Source: Candidatus Sumerlaeota bacterium (lineage in GTDB: Bacteria > Sumerlaeota > Sumerlaeia > JAFGJS01). From it: a stretch of 30,155 nt of DNA. Made by a program: the position numbers and the translations under genes. The stretch is from contig JAFGJS010000131.1 of assembly GCA_016928995.1 (NCBI GenBank), positions 1 to 30,155 on the forward strand, read 5' to 3'. The notes beneath the pieces were generated by a model. That model did no database searches, was not told the origin of the DNA, and saw nothing but the letters and a program-made list of their open reading frames with translations. Each line of letters begins with the position of its first letter. The first letter of the stretch is position 1. Positions 14,661-21,460 of this stretch are shown here, one piece after another.

Positions 14661-15950
14661 TTATTGTTGCTCCCAGGGCGGGATCACCGTGCGGCCCAGC
14701 CGCTGCGGTGCGGCTTTCGCATCCTGTGGCTGCTGCGCCGGTTGAACGGGACGGTTCGCCGCGGCAGGATTGGCTGCTGGCGGCGCGGGCCGGGGCGGAG
14801 GATCGGCGGGGCGGTGCAGCTGCGCCGCGGTTTTATGCGGCGGAGCGGAATTTTCCGGAATGCTCCCACGGACGGCGAGTTCTTCCAATTCGCGCCGGCC
14901 TACTTCATCTTTAATGTAAGGCTCGGCGGTGTCCCTCGCCACGATGCCGGACGCGACAAGCCGGACGATGCACTGATCCATGCTTTGCATTCCCATCGTC
15001 GAGCCGGTCTGAATGGTCTGGTTGATCGTCTCGATTTTATTCATGCGGATGCCGTTGCGGATCGCCGGAGTGCAGCGCATGATTTCCATCGCCAGAGCGC
15101 GGCCATTGCCGTCGGCGCGTTGCAGCAGGATTTGCGAAAGAACCGACTGAAGATTGGCGGCAAGTTGCGTAATAATCAAGGGTTGTTTATCGGCGGGAAA
15201 CACATCGATGATGCGGTTCACCGTTTGCGCCGCGGATGAGGTGTGCAGCGTGCCGAAAACAAGGTGTCCTGTTTCCGCGGAGGTGAGCGCGATTTCGATG
15301 GTTTCCGGATCTCGCATTTCGCCGATCAGGATCACGTCCGGATCCTGACGCAGGGCGTATTTCAGGGCGTTTTTAAAGGAGAGCGTATCGCTGGCCGGAC
15401 CGACTTCGCGTTGCGTGACCAGGGATTTTTTGGATTGGTGCATATATTCCACGGGATCTTCGATGGTCAGAATATGATACGGCTCCGATGAATTGATATA
15501 GTCGATGATGGCGGCGAGCGTGGTGGATTTGCCGGAGCCAGTGGGGCCGGTGACGAGAATCATGCCTTTCTTGACTCGGATAATTTCTTTGATGATCGGC
15601 GGCGCGCCGATTTCCTCGAAGGATGGGATGCGCGAGGAAAGCGCGCGCACTGTGGCGCCCAGCGTGCCGCGTTGCTTGTGAATGTTGAAGCGGAAACGTC
15701 CCACGCCCGTTAGCCCATATGCGAAATCGAGCTCAAAACGCGCATTGGGATCGTATTCAAAATGCTGGACCTGCTCTTCAGTCAAAATAGAGAAGAGAAG
15801 CGTCTTTAAGTCCGGTTCGCTGAACGCGGCGACTTGAGGCATGGGCGTCAGGTCGCCATGCAGACGGATGAATGGAGGATGACCGACCATCAGGTGCAGA
15901 TCGGAGGCTTGCGCGTTGATCAACGCGACGAGAAGATCATTGATATGCAT
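14661..15950 (-). CDS. pilT: Type IV pilus retraction ATPase PilT with a Pro/Ala-rich tail
   Basis: PilT is a hexameric cytoplasmic ATPase that depolymerises type IV pili and drives twitching motility and DNA uptake. The 429-residue product has an N-terminal PAS-like domain (ASDLHLMVGHPPFIRLHG), Walker A GPTGSGKS at 135-142, an Asp box around TIEDPVEY, Walker B VILIGE with Glu211, and the His box GTLHTSSA. The PilT-specific AIRNLIRE motif appears as AIRNGIRM at 296-303, which separates it from PilB/GspE. Residues about 365-429 form an extra tail rich in Pro, Ala and Gln ending in IPPWEQQ; typical PilT proteins end near residue 345-370. It is separated from the pilin gene by a strong terminator. 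Confidence 0.95.
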   Translation of the reverse strand: MHINDLLVALINAQASDLHLMVGHPPFIRLHGDLTPMPQVAAFSEPDLKTLLFSILTEEQVQHFEYDPNARFELDFAYGLTGVGRFRFNIHKQRGTLGATVRALSSRIPSFEEIGAPPIIKEIIRVKKGMILVTGPTGSGKSTTLAAIIDYINSSEPYHILTIEDPVEYMHQSKKSLVTQREVGPASDTLSFKNALKYALRQDPDVILIGEMRDPETIEIALTSAETGHLVFGTLHTSSAAQTVNRIIDVFPADKQPLIITQLAANLQSVLSQILLQRADGNGRALAMEIMRCTPAIRNGIRMNKIETINQTIQTGSTMGMQSMDQCIVRLVASGIVARDTAEPYIKDEVGRRELEELAVRGSIPENSAPPHKTAAQLHRPADPPPRPAPPAANPAAANRPVQPAQQPQDAKAAPQRLGRTVIPPWEQQ

Positions 15951-16187
15951 AAATCGGTCTCTTGACGTTCGTGTGAAACATCGCGGTTCAAGACGCGCAA
16001 GTGCTTCGCATGCTCCGGCGACCGGGCATGCTGCGACGGCAGGACGTCGGATTGATACGATGTCTGGTATGCATATCGGCAGAATTTCGGGGTTGCATTA
16101 GAGGATATGAATTGGAGAGGGGGGAGGCATAGACTGGCGATATCAGGTTCGACGCAGGGCGTTTGATTGCGCGTTGACATTAAAAAT
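15951..16187. other. Leader region of pilT
   Basis: This 237-bp gap between the pilin terminator and pilT should hold the pilT promoter. AAGAGA lies near the start codon as a weak ribosome site. No clear -35/-10 pair, RNA gene or protein is seen. Confidence 0.4.
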
Positions 16188-16212
16188 GGGCGGCTTTGCT
16201 TGAAAGCCGCCC
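16181..16212 (-). terminator. Rho-independent terminator of the pilin gene
   Basis: On the minus strand a 10-bp perfect stem, GGGCGGCTTT / AAAGCCGCCC (16188-16212), with a 5-nt loop is followed by ATTTTTA. It lies 48 bp after the pilin stop. The high-GC stem plus T tract is a textbook intrinsic terminator and isolates the pilin transcript from pilT. Confidence 0.92.
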
Positions 16213-16260
16213 ATAACATCCTTAGCACATAAATAAAAGTAAGTGCGTCGAATTTCGATT

Positions 16261-16917
16261 TTACTGCTTCACGCGCACGATGTCGCCAGGCGACGTGGTG
16301 CCATTGCTCGGATCGTAGTGCAGAGAACTGCCACCGCTGCCAACGCCAGTTAAGTACTCTGGGCTGGGCTGGCCGAGATTAAGATCGAAGCACGTCTCGA
16401 AGTTCGTATCATTGCCATCCGCCCCCAGAGGATCGCTGACTGTGCATGTCGAGTTGTCGTGATCGCCCATATCCGGAATCTCATCACGATCCGGACCGTA
16501 GGAAATCAGCAGCCACGTGAACTCGAACTGACGATAACCGAAGGTTGTGCCCTTGGTCGTGGCAAACGGATCCGGCGGATAGGTGGTGATGTATCCGATC
16601 GGAGTCGTCAGCGTGGACAAAGCCGTCGGTGTGCCGCCAGGGTACGGAGTCCGCAGGGTGAACGTGCAGATGCCGCCAGCGCCGGGATCCGGCGCGCCAG
16701 CGTTAGCCGCAGCGTTTCCATTAGCCATCGCGGGATACTGGTTGTTATCAACGTAGTATGCCTCGATCGCGGTCGCCAACGAACGTTGGTCAGCCTTGAC
16801 GCGGGAAACTTTCGCGCGTGTCTGGAATTCCAAGAAGTTCGGTACGGCGATAGCAGCCAAAATCGCGATGATCAACACCACGATAAGCAGCTCAATCAGT
16901 GTAAAGCCTTTCTTCAT
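16261..16917 (-). CDS. Type IV pilin / type II secretion pseudopilin-like protein
   Basis: This 218-residue precursor has the class III signal MKKG|FTLIELL: prepilin peptidase would cut after Gly4 and N-methylate Phe5, and Glu9 is the conserved mature Glu5. A single hydrophobic helix (about 5-28) anchors it and packs the fibre core. The following RAKVSRVKADQRSLATAIEA ... YYVDNNQYPA region is the GspG-like alpha-beta start. The C-terminal 130 residues are Gly/Thr/Pro-rich with several Asp (DRDEIPDMGDHDNS), which could bind calcium as in pseudopilins. Cys residues at about 63, 155 and 172 are uncommon. The start has a strong GGGAGG site, its own promoter and a strong terminator, so it is a monocistronic, probably highly expressed major pilin. 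Confidence 0.93.
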   Translation of the reverse strand: MKKGFTLIELLIVVLIIAILAAIAVPNFLEFQTRAKVSRVKADQRSLATAIEAYYVDNNQYPAMANGNAAANAGAPDPGAGGICTFTLRTPYPGGTPTALSTLTTPIGYITTYPPDPFATTKGTTFGYRQFEFTWLLISYGPDRDEIPDMGDHDNSTCTVSDPLGADGNDTNFETCFDLNLGQPSPEYLTGVGSGGSSLHYDPSNGTTSPGDIVRVKQ

Positions 16918-16982
16918 TACTTATCCCTCCCTTCCTATAAAATTTGAATGTTCGTGTTGCGCCTAAGCGTCAACTGAAACAA

Positions 16983-17012
16983 AGCATATGTCGCTTTGCT
17001 GTAAACTGTCAA
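16983..17012 (-). promoter_or_regulatory. Sigma-70-type promoter of the pilin gene
   Basis: On the minus strand a perfect TTGACA (17007-17012) is followed after 18 bases by TATGCT (16983-16988), four of six to the -10 consensus. The leader to the ATG would be about 60 nt and includes the GGGAGG ribosome site. I see no sigma-54 GG-N10-GC signature here, although many type IV pilins use sigma-54. Confidence 0.65.
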
Positions 17013-17028
17013 GCGTATTTTACAGCAA
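16996..17028. promoter_or_regulatory. Operator-like inverted repeat overlapping the pilin promoter
   Basis: TTGCTGTAAA (16996-17005) and TTTACAGCAA (17019-17028) are perfect 10-bp inverted arms with a 13-nt centre. The -35 hexamer lies in the centre, and one arm fills the -35/-10 spacer. This placement suits a dimeric repressor or class II activator. The protein that would bind is unknown. Confidence 0.55.
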
Positions 17029-17274
17029 GCTTGTAATCCCGGATTGAATCAAGGACTTGATAAACGTTCAATTATCAATGGTTCTGGTTTTACGCGGTAT
17101 TGTTGAATCATGATCTGATATTCCGCGGGATGTGTTTCTTTTGGAGTGCGGCGAATTGAACCGGCAACACAGCCGCTGGTCTGATTTTGCCATGCCTGCG
17201 CCTTGATCCGTGGGATTTCAGCCCCAAGGCGACGGCAGGATCGTCGCTATCCTAAGAATCTGCGGCGCGTAACA
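17029..17274. other. Intergenic region upstream of the pilin promoter
   Basis: This region holds a 7-bp inverted repeat, TTGATAA (17057-17063) and TTATCAA (17072-17078), with an 8-nt spacer about 45 bp upstream of the pilin -35. It could be a second regulatory site or a weak hairpin after the neighbouring gene. Nothing else is seen. Confidence 0.35.
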
Positions 17275-18411
17275 TCAATGATTATAGGAAGGCGTTTGCC
17301 AGACGGCTTGGAGCGGGACAAGGGCCTGATTGATTGCATCTTTGTTGAAAAGCTCTGGATCGAAATGCGCTCCGAGCATCCCGATGGCGTGTTTTCCGGG
17401 CTTGTGTCCGCTGGATGCAAGAAACTCCTGGCGCAACATTTGAAAGAGGCTGGCGCTATCGCATTCTTCCGGGGGAGCGGCTAATTTTCCGCGTGCGCAA
17501 TGGGGATACGCCAGGCCCGGCTCCGGCGGCAGGGCTTTGTCCAGTTTAACGCTGAACCACCATTGCACGTCCATGTTGTAGCAATAGTTCATTTTATCTT
17601 TGGGATTGGCCAGCAGATCGCAGAGGCGGAATTTCGCGGCGTCGTGTTCATCAGCGCCGGCTTCCTCATCGGGAACAAGCGGCAGGTAGGCCTTGCCAGC
17701 GTGGTTGAATTCAAAGTCGCTCAGGCCGATCCATCCGAACAGCGCGGTGATGGTCCAGTGCAGCTGCCGCAGGGTGATCGTGGCCGGGACCAGCGCCACG
17801 CGCCAGACCGCAGGATCGCAGTCCAGCATTGTGACGCGCAGTTGGCAGACGCTCTCCACCGCTGAAGGCTTGCCTTGCAGGTCGATGGCGCGGAAACCCA
17901 GCATACGCTGATAGATCGTACGTTCCTGGTCTTCGTAGCAGCTGATCCAGTCCTCCAGGCTGGGTTCCTGCATCAAGTCGATTTCCTCATGTCCTTCATC
18001 TTTGAGCGCAATGTCGTCATCAATGTTCGGAGCGCCGCCGAAGAACGAAAAGGCGCCGTTCGGCAGATTGTTGAAGTCCACCGCTTCTCCTGTGATAAAG
18101 GAGGCTGTGATGCAATACAGTTTATCGCGTTGCGACTCGGTCAATGCCGCGGCGGCCCATTCCAGCAGGGACGGCAAGGCGATGGCGATGCGCAGGGCTT
18201 CTTTGTGCAGCATGTCCTCATGGCTCATGCGCAGAGTGTATTGGCGGGCGGCTTCGAGAAACTCGTCGCATGCGGCGTGGATTTCCGGCGCATGCTGCGT
18301 CAACGCGCGTTTCAGCGCATCATGTTTTTGCGCGAATACTTCCGCCAGCCGGTCGTAATCCGATCCGGCGAAGTCCAGTTTGATGATTTGTGGTTTTTTT
18401 TCTGCGGACAT
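17275..18411 (-). CDS. PRiA4_ORF3-like domain protein
   Basis: This is a 378-residue cytoplasmic protein. The C-terminal half, about 175-360, matches the plasmid pRiA4b ORF-3-like family: QLRVTMLDCDPAVWRVALVP, then LRQLHWTITALFGWIGLSDF, then YCYNMDVQWWFSVKLDKALP. This family was named from plasmid and IS-associated genes, but it is widespread and its biochemical role is unknown. The N-terminal half is helical with no recognised domain (AEVFAQKHDALKRALTQHAP, LPSLLEWAAAALTESQRDKL) and a central acidic stretch. AGGAG lies about 12 bases before the ATG. It stands alone between the pilin gene and a divergent metabolic pair, with no transposase nearby, so no mobility is implied. Confidence 0.8.
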   Translation of the reverse strand: MSAEKKPQIIKLDFAGSDYDRLAEVFAQKHDALKRALTQHAPEIHAACDEFLEAARQYTLRMSHEDMLHKEALRIAIALPSLLEWAAAALTESQRDKLYCITASFITGEAVDFNNLPNGAFSFFGGAPNIDDDIALKDEGHEEIDLMQEPSLEDWISCYEDQERTIYQRMLGFRAIDLQGKPSAVESVCQLRVTMLDCDPAVWRVALVPATITLRQLHWTITALFGWIGLSDFEFNHAGKAYLPLVPDEEAGADEHDAAKFRLCDLLANPKDKMNYCYNMDVQWWFSVKLDKALPPEPGLAYPHCARGKLAAPPEECDSASLFQMLRQEFLASSGHKPGKHAIGMLGAHFDPELFNKDAINQALVPLQAVWQTPSYNH

Positions 18412-18477
18412 ATGCCGGGCAGCGCTCCTGAAAAATTCGGCCTGGATGCGCGGTCTTCGCGCGTATCGACGCTGCTA

Positions 18478-18506
18478 GGAGTAGAGATGCGCACGACGAT
18501 TGTCAA
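18478..18506 (-). promoter_or_regulatory. Weak promoter candidate for the PRiA4_ORF3-like gene
   Basis: A perfect minus-strand TTGACA (18501-18506) is followed after 17 bases by TACTCC, a poor -10. It is listed because of its position 70-95 bp upstream of the start. Confidence 0.25.
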
Positions 18507-18551
18507 CCTTCGGATGAAAGCGAACCGTCACAATGTGAACGAGAGGCGGAC

Positions 18552-18580
18552 TTGACAGACCGCGCTATGCCGAAGATGAT
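18552..18580 (+). promoter_or_regulatory. Promoter candidate for the four-cysteine protein and dehydrogenase
   Basis: TTGACA (18552-18557) and GATGAT (18575-18580, four of six) are separated by 17 bases. The small ORF begins about 45 bp downstream, which suits a short leader. Confidence 0.5.
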
Positions 18581-18625
18581 AGTCCGCAGCTACGATTTCT
18601 CCGAATCCCAAGGTAAAAAAATATT

Positions 18626-18787
18626 ATGAATAAAATCATTCAGTTTTTCAAGCAGCTATTTCGGCGCGTCAGGGCGCCGTGGTCGGACGGATTTCTGTGC
18701 GATTCCTGCCGCTATGATTATGGCGGCGTATGCAACCGGCCGGAGCGTCCTAATGCGACGGAGTGTCCGGATTATAAACGCAAATAA
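18626..18787 (+). CDS. 53-residue protein with four cysteines (possible metal-binding knuckle)
   Basis: ATG at 18626 opens a 53-codon frame ending with TAA at 18787. The N-terminal 20 residues are basic and amphipathic (MNKIIQFFKQLFRRVR). The C-terminal part holds four cysteines, CDSC-x7-C-x9-C within LCDSCRYDYGGVCNRPERPN and ATECPDYKRK, a spacing that could bind Zn or an Fe-S cluster. An AAGG lies about 12 bases upstream, a modest ribosome site. It sits between a promoter-like pair and the dehydrogenase start (30 bp downstream), so the two genes are probably co-transcribed. No family is recognised. The regular cysteine pattern argues for a real gene. Confidence 0.55.
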   Translation: MNKIIQFFKQLFRRVRAPWSDGFLCDSCRYDYGGVCNRPERPNATECPDYKRK

Positions 18788-18817
18788 AACATGCTGCGCA
18801 CGGAAAGGATCGAGCGG

Positions 18818-19681
18818 ATGAAGATTGGATTTATCGGCTTGGGGATCATGGGCCGCCCGATGGCGCTCAATCTGCTGAAGGCGGGTTTTGAACTGACGGT
18901 GTATAATCGCACGGCGTCGAAATGCGAGACGTTGCGCGAGGCAGGCGCCGATGTGGCCTCATCGCCGGCTGAAGCCGCCCGGGGAGCGGATGCTGTGATC
19001 ACCATCGTTTCGAACACCTGCGACGTGGAAGAAGTGCTCCTCGGACCGCAGGGCGTGCATCAAGGCATTGCGTCCGGCGCTGTGGTCATCGACATGAGCA
19101 CGATTTCTCCGATCGCCACGGAGCAATTCGCTAGGCGGTTCGAGGAGCTGGGCGTGAGCATGCTCGATGCCCCGGTGAGCGGCGGCGACACCGGCGCCCA
19201 GGCGGGAACTCTTTCCATCATGGTCGGCGGACCAGCGGAAGCGTTTCAGCGTTGCCTGCCAGTTTTTCAGGCGATGGGCAAGACGATCACCCACATTGGC
19301 CCGTCCGGACATGGTCAAAAGACGAAACTCGTGAATCAGGTGTTGGGCGCCGGAACATGCATGGCGATGGTGGATGCCGTGCGGTTGATGCAGAAATCCG
19401 GTTTGGATTGCGACAAGGCGATTCAAGCGCTCGCCGGCGGCGCCGCTGGTTCATGGCAATGGAGCAATCTGGCTCCGCGGGTTGTCGCTGAAGACTTTGC
19501 GCCTGGCTTCATGATCAAATTGCTGAGCAAGGATCTGCGGCTCGTTGAGGAACTCGCTCGCTCGCTCAATTTGGAATTGCCGATTCAACAGGAAACGGCG
19601 CAGTGTTTTTTCAAGGCCGAGGCGTCCGGATTGGGCGATCTGGGCACGCAGGGCGTTTATCGCTTATTCGAGAAAAAATGA
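18818..19681 (+). CDS. NAD(P)-dependent beta-hydroxyacid dehydrogenase (3-hydroxyisobutyrate dehydrogenase family)
   Basis: ATG at 18818 was chosen because GGAAAGGA lies eight bases upstream and the protein then begins MKIGFIGLGIMGRPMALNLL, the classic N-terminus. A start nine codons earlier is unsupported. The 287-residue protein has the GxGxMG nucleotide loop at 7-12, the substrate motif DAPVSGGDTGAQAGTLSIMV (118-137) and the catalytic Lys170 in KTKLVNQ. Family members oxidise 3-hydroxyisobutyrate (valine breakdown), reduce tartronate semialdehyde (GarR/GlxR) or reduce succinic semialdehyde (GLYR); the sequence does not let me choose. It converges with the glycosyltransferase gene, the two stops being 3 bp apart, so the genes barely avoid overlapping. 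Confidence 0.92.
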   Translation: MKIGFIGLGIMGRPMALNLLKAGFELTVYNRTASKCETLREAGADVASSPAEAARGADAVITIVSNTCDVEEVLLGPQGVHQGIASGAVVIDMSTISPIATEQFARRFEELGVSMLDAPVSGGDTGAQAGTLSIMVGGPAEAFQRCLPVFQAMGKTITHIGPSGHGQKTKLVNQVLGAGTCMAMVDAVRLMQKSGLDCDKAIQALAGGAAGSWQWSNLAPRVVAEDFAPGFMIKLLSKDLRLVEELARSLNLELPIQQETAQCFFKAEASGLGDLGTQGVYRLFEKK

Positions 19682-19684
19682 GAC

Positions 19685-21361
19685 TCAATCATCCGCTGGG
19701 GATGGCGGCGGTTGCACGTAAAGCACGCGGCCCCATTTGCGCATGCCGAAATCGAAAAGCGGTGTGGCAATGCTGTTTTCCGGGAAGAACTTGCTCAGGC
19801 AATCGAGCACAATGGCATTTTTTTTCTCTTCGCGTTCGCGCTGATTGAGCAGGTATATTTCGTTGTATACCACGAGCAAGCAAGGGAGCTGGATTTTCTT
19901 TTGCGCTTTGCTGGGCTTGATCAAGCAGTCATTGCCTGCCAGCATGCAAACGATGAGCGACTGCTCGCCACGCAGCAGGAACTTGTGGCGCGGATTCATC
20001 CGTTCATAGGTCATGATGGGAAACAGGCTGTGCTGACTGGAGTGATAGACTGGCAGATCGCGGGGCGTTTGGGCGATGGCTTGTTGATAAAGAAACAATT
20101 GAACGCCGCGCTCATCCTTCACGGAATACATTGACCAGGACGCTATAAAAGTAAACAATACAATGATATATAGCGTTGCGCGGGATTTGTTGTGCCAAGC
20201 TTTCTCACCATCGGAATTGCCTGATGCGCCTGAGGCCACGAGCACGAAAAACGGCGCCCAGTGGATGATCAGCAATCGTCCATACAGCCGTCCCTCCAAC
20301 TCGATTTGATAGATGAAAAATGTGAACAGCAACGGGAAAACGAGCGTCCAGGCGATGTAAATCCAGAGCAGTCGCTCCTTCCGCTGGAGATAAACAGTGC
20401 ATCCGATCAGCATTAAGCAGAGTGCGACGGCAAATAGAATCTTTTGCAACGGAGACAGGAGTTCCGGTCCGTGCGGTTGAGAAAGCAGATGAATCTCGCG
20501 CAGCCATTGCACGAGCGGATCCAGCGGAAGATTGGGGATACGCCCAAGAAATGGATCGAGATAGAAAACGAGCATGTGTCTCGTGACTTGGCCGTGATGC
20601 GAATGCACGCCGCCGGCCGTGTTGTTCATCAGCTGCACAAAGAACCAATACAGCCAGTGCCAGTAAAGCAGGAATACGGCGAAGCCGAGAATGGCAAGGG
20701 TGGACAAGGTCTTGCCCCATGATTTTATTTGGCGGCGCAGCCATGTGGCGAGGCAGAAGAACTGTCCCATCACGAGCGCCAGGGCATAGTAGTGCGTGTA
20801 AAGCATCAGCATTCCGGAAACGCACCAGAGCGCGGCCCAGCCCCAGCGCCATTTTTCGCGCAGCTGCCAGACCGCCCAGTGCGAGAGAATCGCGAAATTC
20901 AGCAGCAGAGTGTACATGCGCGCCTCATGGCTGTAGTGGATCAAATATGGATTGGCGGCCATCAGCGCAAGGAAGGCCAGGGCCGTGCGGCGTCCAAAGA
21001 GACTGCGAGCATAGACGTAGCCGGGAATCAGCGCGATCCAGCCGAACAGCATGGATAACTTGCGTCCCCATGCCGCATAGTCGACCCCGTCGGCCGGCGA
21101 TCCTGGAAAGAGCGCCATCCATCCGCGCAGAAAATAATAATAAAGCGGCGGATGGTCGTCCGTGCGGATGATGTGCATCATCTCGGCCCATGGCTTGTTG
21201 ATCAGCACAAAGGAAAAGCCTTCGTCATACCAAATGCTCATGTGGGCATGATTTCGCCAGCGCATGAGAGCGGCCAGGATCATCAGCGCCGCAAAGATCA
21301 GCCAATGCCAGAGCGATGCCTTGTCATCTGCGGCGTCAGTATGTTGTTCGTCAGGATTCAT
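19685..21361 (-). CDS. Polytopic membrane glycosyltransferase, GT39/PMT_2-like
   Basis: This 558-residue protein should use a polyprenyl-phosphate sugar to glycosylate a lipid, glycan or protein on the outer face of the inner membrane. About ten to eleven hydrophobic helices are visible, beginning at residue 18 (LWHWLIFAALMILAALM). The first periplasmic loop has the GT-C signature SIWYDEGFSF with the Asp-Glu pair, followed by DDHPPLYYYF, typical of the PMT_2/ArnT-like group. The C-terminal 130 residues are soluble (after FIASWSMYSV). Acceptor and donor cannot be read from sequence. There is no obvious ribosome site at the ATG. It is followed by a converging gene and preceded by an intergenic repeat. 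Confidence 0.85.
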   Translation of the reverse strand: MNPDEQHTDAADDKASLWHWLIFAALMILAALMRWRNHAHMSIWYDEGFSFVLINKPWAEMMHIIRTDDHPPLYYYFLRGWMALFPGSPADGVDYAAWGRKLSMLFGWIALIPGYVYARSLFGRRTALAFLALMAANPYLIHYSHEARMYTLLLNFAILSHWAVWQLREKWRWGWAALWCVSGMLMLYTHYYALALVMGQFFCLATWLRRQIKSWGKTLSTLAILGFAVFLLYWHWLYWFFVQLMNNTAGGVHSHHGQVTRHMLVFYLDPFLGRIPNLPLDPLVQWLREIHLLSQPHGPELLSPLQKILFAVALCLMLIGCTVYLQRKERLLWIYIAWTLVFPLLFTFFIYQIELEGRLYGRLLIIHWAPFFVLVASGASGNSDGEKAWHNKSRATLYIIVLFTFIASWSMYSVKDERGVQLFLYQQAIAQTPRDLPVYHSSQHSLFPIMTYERMNPRHKFLLRGEQSLIVCMLAGNDCLIKPSKAQKKIQLPCLLVVYNEIYLLNQREREEKKNAIVLDCLSKFFPENSIATPLFDFGMRKWGRVLYVQPPPSPADD

Positions 21362-21390
21362 CGCGTTATTGTAGTGGATTCATTGAAAGA

Positions 21391-21458
21391 TTTCTTAAAA
21401 TCAAAAATTTAATTCAAAATTCAAAAATTATCTTCTCCGTGCCTCTGTGCCTCCGTGC
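21391..21458. repeat. AT-rich and 8-nt tandem repeats between rsmB and the glycosyltransferase
   Basis: Two simple repeats adjoin. TCAAAAATT occurs at 21401-21409 and 21421-21429 around a TTCAAAATT unit. Three 8-mers, CTCCGTGC (21435-21442), CTCTGTGC (21443-21450) and CTCCGTGC (21451-21458), end two bases before the rsmB stop codon. The AT-rich part resembles the left flank of the element at 5610-6014. Confidence 0.6.
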
Positions 21459-21460
21459 TT

